NCBI GenBank assembly: GCA_905147135.1
Contig: LR990059.1
Span: forward strand, 14,345,001 to 14,409,000
Direction of reading: 5' to 3'
DNA length: 64,000 nucleotides
DNA from: Blastobasis lacticolella
Taxonomy: Eukaryota > Arthropoda > Insecta > Lepidoptera > Blastobasidae
Below, in pieces: positions 63,391 through 64,000 of the stretch. The position numbers and the translations under genes are program-made. Under the pieces are notes generated by a model. It had not been told where the DNA came from. It was given only the letters and a program-made list of their open reading frames with translations, and ran no database searches. Positions within the stretch are counted from its first letter, which is position 1, and each line of letters opens with the position of its first letter.

Positions 63391-63625
63391 CTTTTTTTAT
63401 GTGATACGGCAGATAAACAGTCCAGCGGGCCACCTGATGGACAATGATCACCGCCGCTTATAAACATCAGCAACACCACGGGCGCTTCTAATGCATTGCC
63501 ACCCTCTAAAGAGATTTTAAATATACCTCTTGAACGATCCCATGTCCATAGCCCAAAAGAAACACTGGCTACGAGCTCGTTTCACATCCGAACTGTACGA
63601 GCGAGATACGCCCCTTCGTATAAAC
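63391..63625 (-). mobile_element. LINE 3' end, family D (second of the pair)
   Basis: TTTTTTTATGTGATACGGCA (antisense poly(A)), GCGGGCCACCTGATGGACAA, CATCAGCAACACCACGGGCG, CTTGAACGATCCCATGTCCA and CATCCGAACTGTACGAGCGA. Confidence 0.82.
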
Positions 63626-63934
63626 TGGTACAAGCGAAAAGTCGTGCATAAAAACCATGCATTAATAAAGCTACGTGCCTGATCCCTGAGTATTTCCCAC
63701 GGGTAATCCTAAACTAACAGTGGTTAGTCTTATTCAATTTTCACAGCACTATTATGGAACGGAAGCCTCTAGATCCCGGCTCTGTGAAGCCTTGCTGATA
63801 AATTATTTCCATGGTAGCTCCGTCGGTTCACTTTACTGCGATCTGTTGCTTGGTTATAATTATGAATATTTTTTAAGGATCTTTATAAGATTTACGTAGG
63901 TAATTGGATTCTTATACTGTTGATACGCTGCATT

Positions 63935-64000
63935 TCAGGCGATTGAATGTGTAACTATGATCAAATCTGGTCTGGTTCCCCTAGCAGTATGGTCATGGAG
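63935..64000 (+). mobile_element. SINE-A copy running off the right edge
   Basis: CAGGCGATTGAATGTGTAAC, TATGATCAAATCTGGTCTGG then TTCCCC; only the body is inside the window. Confidence 0.8.

Noticed and set aside
1..64000. Bacterial or viral genome, CRISPR array, operon structure
   Set aside because: No ribosome binding sites, no regularly spaced direct repeats with spacers, and coding density is far too low; tRNA-derived SINEs and LINEs indicate an animal genome.

Overview
The window looks like nuclear DNA of an insect, most probably a moth or butterfly. It is AT-rich, crowded with degenerate transposon fragments, and carries tRNA-derived SINEs and LINE 3' ends of types I associate with Lepidoptera. 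There are no operons, ribosome binding sites or CRISPR arrays. The species cannot be named from sequence alone.

Left end (1-5842): the 3' half of an endogenous errantivirus, a gypsy-type LTR retrotransposon with an envelope gene. It runs aspartic protease, reverse transcriptase, RNase H, integrase, env, polypurine tract and 3' LTR. gag, the 5' LTR and the primer binding site lie outside the window. pol is broken by two frame changes, near 741-755 and near 3520-3530, while env remains one open frame of about 556 codons with a furin-type site, a fusion-peptide-like segment and a C-terminal membrane span.

The rest (5843-64000) is a mosaic of mobile-element debris. Main families: SINE-A, a tRNA-like SINE with at least 18 copies or fragments whose 3' end matches an RTE-type LINE; SINE-C, derived from tRNA-Gly(GCC); SINE-G, one copy; repeat B, an element ending in GAT/TGA repeats; RTE-type LINE pseudogenes; several Jockey/CR1/R1-like LINE 3' ends; and at least six families of short TIR elements, most with TA target sites. 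Several insertions are nested and can be read precisely: a 1,039-bp LINE inside a SINE-A with GAGA on both sides, a TA-flanked MITE inside another TIR element with a related empty site elsewhere in the window, a MITE inside a LINE reverse transcriptase remnant, and a MITE inside a SINE-A.

Host sequence is sparse. The best candidate is a gene with a first coding exon at about 17236-17245 (ATG, perfect GTAAGT donor, GC-rich 5' flank) and a second exon at about 55450-55610. The two are phase-compatible, so most of the window may be a 38-kb intron on the + strand. The product is not recognised. Other GC-rich patches (12.4, 14.1-14.35, 24.4-24.55, 52.4-52.7 and 62.6-62.75 kb) may be regulatory. 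A small THAP-like exon remnant lies near 10.3 kb.
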